Positions 1-6,884 of a stretch of 7,605 nucleotides of DNA are shown piece after piece. The first letter of the stretch is position 1; each line of letters begins with the position of its first letter. The notes under the pieces were generated by a model. The model was not told where the DNA came from and did not search any database. It was given only the letters and a program-made list of their open reading frames with translations. The stretch is from positions 1-7,605 of the forward strand of contig RFNX01000590.1 of assembly GCA_009926905.1 (NCBI GenBank). The letters are read 5' to 3'. Both the position numbers and the translations under genes were made by a program. Source of the DNA: Flavobacteriales bacterium. GTDB taxonomy: Bacteria; Bacteroidota; Bacteroidia; Flavobacteriales_D; Crocinitomicaceae.

Positions 1-232
1 CGCCAACTTGAATGGTCATGTAATACACTCCAGTCGGTTGTGAAGAAAGATTGATCACTAATTCTTGATTGTTAAGTGTTTCGATTTGTGCGTCTACTTT
101 TTGACCAACAAGGTTGTAAACAACTGTATTTTCTGCTACATTTTCATTATTCGTTAATTGAACATGAAACAATCCTTTGGATGGATTCGGATAAACTGAA
201 ACATAATTTGCTCCTTCCAATTCAGAAAGTCC
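1..232 (-). other. T9SS type A sorting domain of the large protein (truncated by the window edge)
   Basis: From about residue 871 the sequence follows the Por secretion tail pattern: VSVYPNPSKGLFHVQL, then YNLVGQKV, then INLSSQPTGVYYMTI. The final strand and the usual basic end (a K-K/R pattern) lie beyond position 1. Domains of this family direct export across the outer membrane by the type IX system, where the tail is removed and the protein is released or attached to A-LPS. Confidence 0.9.
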
Positions 233-2842
233 AATTGTATTCACCGTCAAACATATTGATGTATCTGAACAGTTGTTTTTAGTTACAATGACAGCATAAG
301 TTCCGTTAGCGGTTGCAGTAAAAGTTTGTGATGTCGCACCAGAAATTGCTTGATTGTTCGAACAATTAATCCATTGGTAAGTTGCACCTGTTTGCGTTGC
401 TGTCAACACATTTCCTGCTTGCGTTGCTCCGTTATTAATCGTGTTTATTGTCAAATTGATTGTAATCAAACTGTCACATCCTCCTGCATTTGGAATGGTG
501 TCAAAATAAGTTCCGCTTGCTGTAACTGTTTGATTTCCACTTGGAACTGTATAAGAATCGCAAGAAGAAATTGTTAAACTACTTGTTGTGTTAACACATG
601 TTGGACAAAGATTTGAAACGGCACCTGGTATTGTTTTACCATTCAATGTTCCATCACCTAATTGTCCATTTGGATTGCGTCCCCAAGTGAATAATGAATC
701 GTTGTCTTTCTTAGCAATTGAATAATTTGTACCTGCTGCTATTTCAATCACATTTGAAAGTCCTGTTACTTGTACTGGTGTTGAACTATTCACAGTGGTT
801 CCATTTCCTAATTGTCCGTCTGAATTACGTCCCCAGGTTTTAACGCTGTTGTCGTTCACAATTGCCAAACAATGGAATGCTGCTCCTGTAACGGCTTTTA
901 CTCCAGTTAAATTCGATACTTGAACTGGTAAAGTTGAATTTACTGTTGCTCCATTTCCAAGCTGACCATAGTTGTTTTGTCCAAATGTGTAAACTGTACT
1001 GTCATTTTTCAAAGCAATTGAGAAATAACGTCCACCTGCAACATTTTTAAATCCTGTCAAACCTTCCACTTGAACTGGAACCGAACTGTTAACATTTGTT
1101 CCATTTCCTAATTGACCTTCGTTATTGCGTCCCCAAGCCCAAACTGTTCCGTCATTTTTTACAGCCAATGAATGGTATTCGCCACCAGCAATTGCGACAA
1201 CTCCTGTTAAATTTAAAACTTGAGTGGGCGCATTTCTACTTGTTAACGTTCCATCACCTAATTGACCTTCAGAATTTCTTCCCCACGTCCAAACTGTTCC
1301 GTCTGCTTTCAAAGCCAAAGAATGATAACCAGCTTGTCCACCTGAAGTTGCAATTACTTGCGTTAAACCATTAACTTGAACAGGAGCTGTTGCACTTGTA
1401 TTTGTCCCATTTCCTAATTGTCCATCCGTATTATCACCCCAAGCCCAAACTGTACTATCGTTTAATAAAGCTAATGTGTGTTGGTAACCTGCTGTAACAG
1501 CATGTAAATTCGTTAAATTATTTACGACAACTGGCGTTGTAACATCTGTTGTTCCACCGTTTCCAACTTGACTGAAAGCATTTGCTCCCCAAGCATTTAC
1601 TGCGTCACCATTATTACAGATGTATAACGTATGCGACCAACCTCCAGAAATGTTTCTGTCAAAAGGTGCAGGTGAAACTGTAGGACACAATCCAACTACC
1701 AATCCTGGTGAAGTTCTTCCTGTTAACGTTCCGTCACCTAATTGCCCGTTTGGATTACGTCCCCAAGTGTAAAGCGTGCCATCTGCAGTTCTCGCTAATG
1801 AGTAGTTTGTTCCTGCTGCAATTTCAACTACGTTTGTTAAAGTTGATACAGTAACCGCTGAAGAACTGTTTGTTGTATTTCCGATACCTAATTGACCATC
1901 AGAATTTCGACCCCAAGTTTTCAAAGTGCCGTCGTTTAATAAAGCGATTCCATGAAATGCTGAACCTGTAATGGCAACAACATTCGCTAAATTAGAAACT
2001 TGTACCGGTGTTGTGCTTGCAGTTGTTGTTCCGTTTCCTAATTGTCCATAATTGTTTTGTCCCCAAGTCCAAACTGTCCCATCGGATTTCAAAACAATTG
2101 AAAAATAACGTCCACCTGCAATTGCTATCACATCTGTCAAACCTTGAACTTGAACAGGAACTGAACTGTTTGTTGTTGTTCCGTCACCCAACTGACCTTC
2201 GTTGTTTCTACCAAAAGACCAAATTGTACCATCATTTTTAAGCACTAATGAGTGGTATTCACCTCCAGCAATTTTAATTATTCCTGATAAATTGGCAACT
2301 TGTGTCGGAGTATTTAAACTTGTTAGATTTCCTTGCCCCAATTGACCTTCAGTATTTCTTCCCCACGTCCAAACTGTTCCATCTGCTTTTAAAGCCAACG
2401 AATGGTAAGCAGCAGTTCCACCTGAAATTGCTTTGATACTTGACATTCCTGGAATCGTTATTGGCGTTGATGAACTTATATTTGTTCCATTTCCTAATTG
2501 TCCATCGGTATTATCGCCCCAAGCACGCAACGTACTGTCGTTTTTGATGACCAATGTATGTTGGTAACCTGCTGCAATTGCGCGAACATTTGTCAAACCA
2601 TTCACCAAAGTTGGCAAAGTTAAATCAGTATTTCCGCCGTTTCCAAGTTGTCCTTGAGCATTTGCGCCCCAAGCATTCACTGTGTTTCCATTGTTGCAAA
2701 TAGAAAGCGAATGCGACCATCCTGCTGTTAATTTTTGAGCTTGTAGATTTGTTCCTAAAATTAGGATAAAAAACACACTAAAAAGTTGAGTAAAATTACT
2801 CCAACCCATTGTGAATGAATTCGTATTGTATTTATTTTTCAT
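1..2842 (-). CDS. Secreted double RCC1 beta-propeller protein with T9SS sorting domain (3' end off window)
   Basis: Translating the minus strand from the ATG at 2842 gives 947 uninterrupted codons to the window edge. Residues 1-35 are a signal peptide: K2 and K4, a hydrophobic core around 20-30, and likely cleavage after LQA35. Two seven-blade RCC1-type propellers follow at 41-388 and 401-748, each blade carrying a form of 'WGxNxxGQLGxGT'. Next come a CDSYT module (about 756-799), an Ig-like module (about 803-868) and a T9SS type A tail with YPNPSKG at 884-890. From the usual tail length I infer that only some 10-15 residues are missing. M12 (ATG at 2809) is an alternative start, but M1 supplies the basic n-region and lies 10 bp after the upstream stop. 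RCC1 propellers are binding scaffolds, so a surface or secreted binding role is likely. The ligand is unknown, and no catalytic motif is visible. Confidence 0.93.
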   Translation of the reverse strand, partial: MKNKYNTNSFTMGWSNFTQLFSVFFILILGTNLQAQKLTAGWSHSLSICNNGNTVNAWGANAQGQLGNGGNTDLTLPTLVNGLTNVRAIAAGYQHTLVIKNDSTLRAWGDNTDGQLGNGTNISSSTPITIPGMSSIKAISGGTAAYHSLALKADGTVWTWGRNTEGQLGQGNLTSLNTPTQVANLSGIIKIAGGEYHSLVLKNDGTIWSFGRNNEGQLGDGTTTNSSVPVQVQGLTDVIAIAGGRYFSIVLKSDGTVWTWGQNNYGQLGNGTTTASTTPVQVSNLANVVAITGSAFHGIALLNDGTLKTWGRNSDGQLGIGNTTNSSSAVTVSTLTNVVEIAAGTNYSLARTADGTLYTWGRNPNGQLGDGTLTGRTSPGLVVGLCPTVSPAPFDRNISGGWSHTLYICNNGDAVNAWGANAFSQVGNGGTTDVTTPVVVNNLTNLHAVTAGYQHTLALLNDSTVWAWGDNTDGQLGNGTNTSATAPVQVNGLTQVIATSGGQAGYHSLALKADGTVWTWGRNSEGQLGDGTLTSRNAPTQVLNLTGVVAIAGGEYHSLAVKNDGTVWAWGRNNEGQLGNGTNVNSSVPVQVEGLTGFKNVAGGRYFSIALKNDSTVYTFGQNNYGQLGNGATVNSTLPVQVSNLTGVKAVTGAAFHCLAIVNDNSVKTWGRNSDGQLGNGTTVNSSTPVQVTGLSNVIEIAAGTNYSIAKKDNDSLFTWGRNPNGQLGDGTLNGKTIPGAVSNLCPTCVNTTSSLTISSCDSYTVPSGNQTVTASGTYFDTIPNAGGCDSLITINLTINTINNGATQAGNVLTATQTGATYQWINCSNNQAISGATSQTFTATANGTYAVIVTKNNCSDTSICLTVNTIGLSELEGANYVSVYPNPSKGLFHVQLTNNENVAENTVVYNLVGQKVDAQIETLNNQELVINLSSQPTGVYYMTIQVG
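239..436 (-). other. Ig-like/PKD-like module (about residues 803-868 of the large protein)
   Basis: The segment has the look of the Ig-like modules found before T9SS tails: TGATYQWINCSNNQAISGAT, then TFTATANGTYAVIVTKNNC. A Tyr-x-Trp core strand, a Gly-Thr-Tyr strand and cysteines at 827, 858 and 864 fit a small beta-sandwich, with C827-C858 the likely disulfide. It probably acts as a stalk or adhesive unit. I base this on motif layout only. Confidence 0.6.
446..577 (-). other. CDSYT module (about residues 756-799 of the large protein)
   Basis: A short beta-rich module begins SLTISSCDSYTVPSG and ends with GCDSLITINLTI, so two Cys-Asp-Ser motifs (C761 and C789) bracket it. From memory, similar 'CDSYT ... 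SGTY.DTIPN..GCDS' units occur in large T9SS-secreted proteins of Flavobacteriales, often in tandem; here there is one. The two cysteines could pair. Its function is not known to me. It probably acts as a spacer or adhesive module between the propellers and the sorting tail. Confidence 0.6.
599..1642 (-). repeat. Second seven-blade RCC1 propeller (residues 401-748 of the large protein)
   Basis: This is a tandem copy of the preceding propeller. Every residue sits exactly 360 positions (1080 nt) after its counterpart with no gap, and about 241 of 348 positions are identical by hand count. All the blade-specific marks recur in the same order: GWSHT, GYQHT, GYHSLALKADGT, GEYHS, GRYFS, AFH and GTNYS. 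The cysteines that match the first copy are C409 and C746. Extra ones are C658 in blade 6 and C749, which gives a CPTC motif at the end. A short linker, around 389-398 (including PAPFDRN), joins the two propellers. Confidence 0.9.
1679..2722 (-). repeat. First seven-blade RCC1 propeller (residues 41-388 of the large protein)
   Basis: Seven RCC1-like repeats of about 50 residues begin near residues 40, 91, 140, 191, 241, 291 and 341. Blades 4 to 7 repeat with an exact 50-residue period. Position-specific marks include GWSHS in blade 1, GYQHT in blade 2, a two-residue insertion before YHSLALKADGT in blade 3, GEYHS in blade 4, GRYFS in blade 5, AFH in blade 6 and GTNYS in blade 7. Seven is the number of blades in a closed RCC1 propeller. 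The unit contains only two cysteines, C49 in blade 1 and C386 just after blade 7. Confidence 0.9.
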
Positions 2843-2852
2843 TTTATTTCTT

Positions 2853-4295
2853 TTAATTATTAATTAATTTTTTGGTGATTTTTGAACCATTCAAACTGAT
2901 GTTTAATACATAAACACCTTTTGGTTGATTCGATAAATCGATGGTTTTCGTTTCATTTTGAGTACTTGAAACCGATTGAAAATAAACTTGTTCTCCAATC
3001 ATATTTACAACTTCAAATTGAATTTTTCCATTGTTTACTTCAGTTGCTATTTCAAGATTAAAAATTCCGTCATTTGAAGGATTTGGAAAAGCTGATACAG
3101 CACTTAAAAGTTCATTTTCACTGATACCATTTGTGTTTGGTTCTTCAATGATTGGGCAATCAGATACGGATTGAAACGGAGTGTTTCTTTGTAATAAAGT
3201 TCCATCACCTAATTGACCACTCAAATTTCTACCAAAATTCCACATCGTACCGTCAGCTTTGTATGATAATGTAAAATTGGTACCACCTGCAAGCCCTTTT
3301 GCATCAGTTAATCCAGAAACAAGTACTGGTAAAGAACGATGTGTTGTAGATCCATCACCTAAATTTCCATAGGTATTTCTACCCCAAGACCAAAGTGTAC
3401 CATCGGATTTTACGACCACACAATGAAATGCTCCTGTAGCATAAGCCGTTGTAGTAACATCGGTTAATCCAGAAACTTGAACGGGTGTCGTGCGATTTGT
3501 TGTTGTTCCATCACCTAACTGTCCGTAAAGATTTTCTCCCCAAGTCCAAACTGTTCCGTCGTTTTTAATTGCCATCGAGAAAAATCGTCCTGCAGAAATA
3601 GCAACAACATCTGTTAATCCTGTCACTTGAATGGGAGTTGTTTGGTCTGTTGTTGTTCCATTTCCAACTTGTCCGCTGATGTTGTCGCCCCAAGCCCAAA
3701 CAGTTCCGTCGTTTTTCAAAGCCAAAACGTGATAAGTTCCAGCTGAAATTGCAATAATTCCTGTTAAACCTGGAACTTGAGTGGCAATTGTTTTATCAAC
3801 TGTGGTTCCATCGCCAAGTTGTCCGTCGGTGTTCCACCCCCAAGTCCAAACAGTTCCGTCATTTTTCAAAGCAACTGAGTGCCAACCTCCAGCGGAAATT
3901 GCTGTAGCTCCTGTTAATAAAAGCACTTGTCCAGGTACATTAGTATTCGTTGTGGTTGCATTTCCTAGAGCACCGTATAAATTACTCCCCCAAGCGTAAA
4001 CAGTTCCATCTGCTTTTAATGCCATAGAATGTGCTTCCAATTGGTCGCCTCCAGCGGAAACGGAAACAATCTGCGAAAGGCTTGGAATTGTATAAGGAGT
4101 GCTTAAATCATTTGAATTTCCATCTCCTAATTGTCCAGTAGCATTTTCTCCAAAAGTTTTCACAGTGCTATCACTACAGATTGCAATTGAATGCCAACCA
4201 CCAGCTGCAACGCGACGTTGTGCAAAACTTGATTTTCCGATTACTAACATTGAGAACAATGCAATCGTTAAAATTGTATTTGATTGAGTTTTCAT
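2853..4295 (-). CDS. Secreted single RCC1 beta-propeller protein with T9SS sorting domain
   Basis: This complete gene encodes 480 residues. Residues 1-25 are a signal peptide (K2, hydrophobic 8-20, likely cleavage after SFA25). Residues 30-381 hold seven RCC1-type blades, so one closed propeller. The T9SS type A tail starts near 398, has FPNPSNDG at 403-410, and ends with the classic basic pattern SKITKKLINN. The start ATG follows the receptor stop by 22 bp, and the stop precedes the large propeller gene by 10 bp, so co-transcription is very likely. Only three cysteines are present: C40 in blade 1, C292 in blade 6 and C380 after blade 7. The same three places carry cysteines in the second propeller of the neighbour. 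The protein is probably exported to the surface or medium and acts by binding. The ligand is unknown, and despite the RCC1 fold nothing supports a nucleotide-exchange role. Confidence 0.95.
   Translation of the reverse strand: MKTQSNTILTIALFSMLVIGKSSFAQRRVAAGGWHSIAICSDSTVKTFGENATGQLGDGNSNDLSTPYTIPSLSQIVSVSAGGDQLEAHSMALKADGTVYAWGSNLYGALGNATTTNTNVPGQVLLLTGATAISAGGWHSVALKNDGTVWTWGWNTDGQLGDGTTVDKTIATQVPGLTGIIAISAGTYHVLALKNDGTVWAWGDNISGQVGNGTTTDQTTPIQVTGLTDVVAISAGRFFSMAIKNDGTVWTWGENLYGQLGDGTTTNRTTPVQVSGLTDVTTTAYATGAFHCVVVKSDGTLWSWGRNTYGNLGDGSTTHRSLPVLVSGLTDAKGLAGGTNFTLSYKADGTMWNFGRNLSGQLGDGTLLQRNTPFQSVSDCPIIEEPNTNGISENELLSAVSAFPNPSNDGIFNLEIATEVNNGKIQFEVVNMIGEQVYFQSVSSTQNETKTIDLSNQPKGVYVLNISLNGSKITKKLINN
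2856..3104 (-). other. T9SS type A sorting domain of the 480-residue protein
   Basis: Residues 398-480 match the Por secretion tail layout: SAFPNPSNDGIFNLEI, NMIGEQVYFQ, TIDLSNQPKGVYVLNIS, then a basic C-terminus (KITKKLINN). This is a complete example of the family and marks the protein as a type IX secretion substrate. Confidence 0.92.
3153..4208 (-). repeat. Seven-blade RCC1 propeller of the 480-residue protein
   Basis: Seven repeats start near residues 31, 81, 135, 184, 234, 287 and 336. Each contains a form of 'KNDGTVWTWGxNxxGQLGDGT'. Blades 5 to 7 carry the same signatures as both propellers of the neighbouring protein (GRFFS, AFHC, GTNFT). The blade with an extra insertion (GGDQLEAHS followed by KADGT) is the second here, whereas it is the third in the neighbour. 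The array ends with the conserved Cys-Pro (C380-P381). Confidence 0.88.
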
Positions 4296-4317
4296 TTTTA
4301 ATTTTTTAATTGATTTG

Positions 4318-6747
4318 TTAAAACCTTGCTCTTAACGAAGCAATGAAATTTCTGCCCGAAGCATTTATACCAGAGGAATACGGACGATACAGAATGTCCA
4401 TAATATTTTCAACACCTGCTGTCATTGAAACATACTGATTGACATAGTAAGCTACTTTGAAATTTAAGGTGTACCATGCGGCAGAATATGGTAAACCATT
4501 TACATCTCTGGCATAAGACAAATTCAATCTTTCTGTTAAGGAAAGGTCTTCATAGTCCATTTTACCATTGTAAACTGCGTAAAAATCAAACTTCACTACT
4601 TTGTGGGTATAAGTCAAATGTGTACTTCCAAACATAGGAGCTGCATGACGTAGCGGATAATAAATCAAACTGTCGGCACTTTGTTCTTTTCCATTTTGGT
4701 AGGAAAATGTACTTTTTAATCCAAACCCTTTATAAAAAACCTCCACACCAGCTTGAAAACCGTACACTCGAATTTTGGCAACATTTTGCATCGCTTGGAT
4801 TTTACTTGGATTTCCTAAGAAATTGATTTGTGTTAATCCGTTGAAAACATAATCTTTACGCACCATTGCATCTCTTAGCCACGTATAATATCCAGCGCAA
4901 TCGAATTTTAAAAAGCTTCCAAATGTTTTTACAAATCCAATTTCCGCATTGTACACTTTTTCTGGTTTCAAAGTAGTATTTGGTACCACTAAATATCCTG
5001 GTGTTGATTCAAACACTTTTCCCATGTCATCGATGTTTGGCGCTCTGAAACCTGAAGCTCCATTTGCATACATTTGCCATGATTTACTTGCTTCGAAAAC
5101 AAAACCCAAACTTCCGTTTAATGTCCCATTCTTCATCTCAGTTGACGTGAATGGAAAGGGAAAATAAGTTGTGTCAAATTCTGCTTTGATTCTGTAGTAA
5201 CTGTATCTCAATCCACCGTTCAAATTGAATTTATCTGTTAGTTTATACTTGAGATTTGCATATAAACCATACGATTCCCAAGTTGATCCGTTTGGATAGC
5301 GCGTAACCGTTGGCGTAACTTTCCCTGTAATAACATGAGTTAAATCTGCATAAGAATTCACTAAATTTTGGATGGCTTCTAATCCGTAATACAACGACAT
5401 TTTTTCCGTCAACTTTTTATCAAGATCGAGATTTAGTGAAGCTGCACGTACGGTTTCTTTTTGCATTCTTAGTTCACGCACCATAAATTCGCGGTCAAAA
5501 CGACTTTCTTCAAAATGTTGCAAAGCAGTCACCAATCGCAAATGATCGTAGAAAAGCGTTTTTTTAGAATGTGTCATTCCAATGCGATGCATGTTCCATT
5601 TTTGCGGACCGTAATACCATTCTGCCCAACGCAATTTGTTTTTGTAAGGACCAGAGGTTTGCATCACATAAAGTCTGTCGTAGCGATTGAAAGAAGACGT
5701 TTGAGACAAATGAAAACCATAGTCGAATTCCCAATTACTTGAAGGTTTAAATACCGCTTTCTGCATGAAATTCGTTTGATCGTATTTCGAGCCAACTTGC
5801 AAAGTAGAATCTTCATTCGGAACCATATAATCTTTGTTGTCAATCGTTTGAACGTAGTTTTTACGGTAGAAATAATTGTTGCCACCAACAGATCCAGAAC
5901 GCAAATCACCATAATCAGCACGTGTAAAACTGGTTACAAACGCCCATTTTTTCAATCCCACATTGATGTCTAAATGACCCGTTTTTTCAGAATTCGCAGT
6001 TGAAGTTCGCATCATTGCATTTCCAGTAACAACAGGCTTTTTAGCTTTTGTATTTGAAAATTTCGGAATCAATGTTTGGAAATCCATAACTCCACCAATG
6101 GCATCACTTCCATACATTAATGATCCTGGGCCAAAAAGAATTTCAGTGTTTTGAATGGCATTTGCATCGAGAGAAATTACATTTTGAACGTTTCCTGAGC
6201 GGAAAATTGCAGTGTTCATTCGAACACCATCCACCACTAATAAAACGCGATTTGTTGCCATTCCTCGTAACATTGGAGATCCGCCACCCATCTGACTTTT
6301 TTGTACAAAAACGTAACCGCTTGTACCAAGTAAATCAGCAGTAGTTTGTGGATTCTGAAATGCCACATCTTTCATACTGATGCGTTCAATTCGATTCGGT
6401 GTTTCGTTTGAATTTTCTTCCCATCGCTTATTCGATACAGTTACTTCTTTGATTGCTAAAACATCCAAAGTCATTTCAACCAAATACTTGTTTTCAATTA
6501 AATCCTTAGTTGAAACACTTGCAGCATTGTAGCCATTGAGTAAAAAAACAATACTATCCGAAGTTTTAAATGCCGTAATATCCAATTGTCCGTTCTCATC
6601 TGTAACAGCAATGTGTTTTAATTTCTTTGAAGAAACAATTACACCTGGCAAAGCTTGTTGCGACGTTTTTTCAACAACAGTTAATGTTTGCGATTGCGCT
6701 AAAGATGAGCAAAACAAGGCTATAAAAAGGGTTTTTATAATTTTCAT
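4318..6747 (-). CDS. TonB-dependent outer-membrane receptor, heme/hemoglobin-receptor-like
   Basis: The 809-residue length and domain order fit a Bacteroidota TonB-dependent transporter. They are a signal peptide (1-19, cleavage near AQS19), a carboxypeptidase-regulatory-like domain (about 21-98, with LPGVIVSSKK and AVTDENGQLDI), a plug (about 115-228) and a 22-strand-type barrel to the terminal Phe (SLRARF). Plug marks are GGGSPMLRGMATNRV (154-168), VVDGVRMN (171-178) and EILFGPGSLMYGSDAIGGV (202-220). In the barrel, FRAP at 567-570 followed by NTTLKPE at 590-596 resembles the FRAP/NPNL box of heme receptors. However, no His lies between these two motifs, where known heme receptors place one, so heme as substrate is unproven. 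C13 is not a lipobox Cys because F12 precedes it. The receptor probably drives energised uptake with TonB-ExbBD encoded elsewhere. It leads the tight cluster with the two propeller genes. Confidence 0.95.
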   Translation of the reverse strand: MKIIKTLFIALFCSSLAQSQTLTVVEKTSQQALPGVIVSSKKLKHIAVTDENGQLDITAFKTSDSIVFLLNGYNAASVSTKDLIENKYLVEMTLDVLAIKEVTVSNKRWEENSNETPNRIERISMKDVAFQNPQTTADLLGTSGYVFVQKSQMGGGSPMLRGMATNRVLLVVDGVRMNTAIFRSGNVQNVISLDANAIQNTEILFGPGSLMYGSDAIGGVMDFQTLIPKFSNTKAKKPVVTGNAMMRTSTANSEKTGHLDINVGLKKWAFVTSFTRADYGDLRSGSVGGNNYFYRKNYVQTIDNKDYMVPNEDSTLQVGSKYDQTNFMQKAVFKPSSNWEFDYGFHLSQTSSFNRYDRLYVMQTSGPYKNKLRWAEWYYGPQKWNMHRIGMTHSKKTLFYDHLRLVTALQHFEESRFDREFMVRELRMQKETVRAASLNLDLDKKLTEKMSLYYGLEAIQNLVNSYADLTHVITGKVTPTVTRYPNGSTWESYGLYANLKYKLTDKFNLNGGLRYSYYRIKAEFDTTYFPFPFTSTEMKNGTLNGSLGFVFEASKSWQMYANGASGFRAPNIDDMGKVFESTPGYLVVPNTTLKPEKVYNAEIGFVKTFGSFLKFDCAGYYTWLRDAMVRKDYVFNGLTQINFLGNPSKIQAMQNVAKIRVYGFQAGVEVFYKGFGLKSTFSYQNGKEQSADSLIYYPLRHAAPMFGSTHLTYTHKVVKFDFYAVYNGKMDYEDLSLTERLNLSYARDVNGLPYSAAWYTLNFKVAYYVNQYVSMTAGVENIMDILYRPYSSGINASGRNFIASLRARF

Positions 6748-6775
6748 TTTGTTCTTATTAAAATAGAGGTTTTAG

Positions 6776-6804
6776 TACATCTGAAAATGCACTATATCTG
6801 AAAT
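6776..6804. repeat. Pair of 12-bp direct repeats in the receptor gene leader
   Basis: TACATCTGAAAA (6776-6787) and TATATCTGAAAT (6793-6804) match at 10 of 12 positions and start 17 bp apart. They lie between the candidate promoter and the receptor start. A small inverted repeat, ATAC-GAA-GTAT, overlaps at 6803-6813. The pair could be an operator or a leader element, or chance in AT-rich DNA. Confidence 0.25.
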
Positions 6805-6828
6805 ACGAAGTATCATCAAGCAATAAAA

Positions 6829-6857
6829 CAAATTAATTTTTGTCTTATCTCTGACAA
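6829..6857 (-). promoter_or_regulatory. Candidate Bacteroidota-type promoter for the receptor-propeller operon
   Basis: Read on the minus strand, TTG (6857-6855) is followed after 18 bp by TTAATTTG (6836-6829). The Bacteroidota consensus is TTG, about 17-23 bp, then TAnnTTTG, so the -7 box misses one base. Transcription would start near 6822 and leave a leader of about 75 nt before the receptor ATG at 6747. AT-rich DNA makes chance matches common, hence the low confidence. Confidence 0.35.
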
Positions 6858-6884
6858 CCAAAGCACTTCATTTGTAAACTTATT

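Larger units (their letters stand above)
6748..6884. other. Intergenic leader between the small protein gene and the receptor gene
   Basis: The 137-bp AT-rich gap holds the candidate promoter and the 12-bp repeat pair listed separately. No GC-rich hairpin with a T-run is visible downstream of the small gene stop, so read-through from the small gene into the receptor is possible. No Fur-box-like palindrome was recognised. Confidence 0.6.

Noticed and set aside
76..2241. Plus-strand open frames at 76-282, 350-577, 1096-1374 and 2008-2241
   Set aside because: They lie antisense to the long propeller gene, have repetitive Leu/His-rich or Cys-rich translations that mirror the RCC1 repeats, and resemble no protein family.
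620..2700. Regularly spaced repeats resembling a CRISPR array or minisatellite
   Set aside because: The spacing of about 150 bp equals one 50-residue RCC1 blade, the repeats are degenerate at third positions, and the reading frame is open throughout. It is a coding repeat.
2807..2809. Alternative start of the large propeller gene at M12
   Set aside because: A signal peptide from M12 would have no basic residue in its n-region, while M1 adds two Lys and fits the 10-bp spacing after the upstream stop.
3781..6766. Further antisense and out-of-frame reading frames over the 480-residue protein and receptor genes, including the minus-strand frame 5664-5921
   Set aside because: All overlap strongly supported genes in another frame and have no recognisable domain or start context.
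6829..6845. AT-rich near-palindrome CAAATTAATTTTTG as a terminator of the small gene
   Set aside because: The symmetry is imperfect, there is no GC stem, and it overlaps the better-supported promoter candidate.
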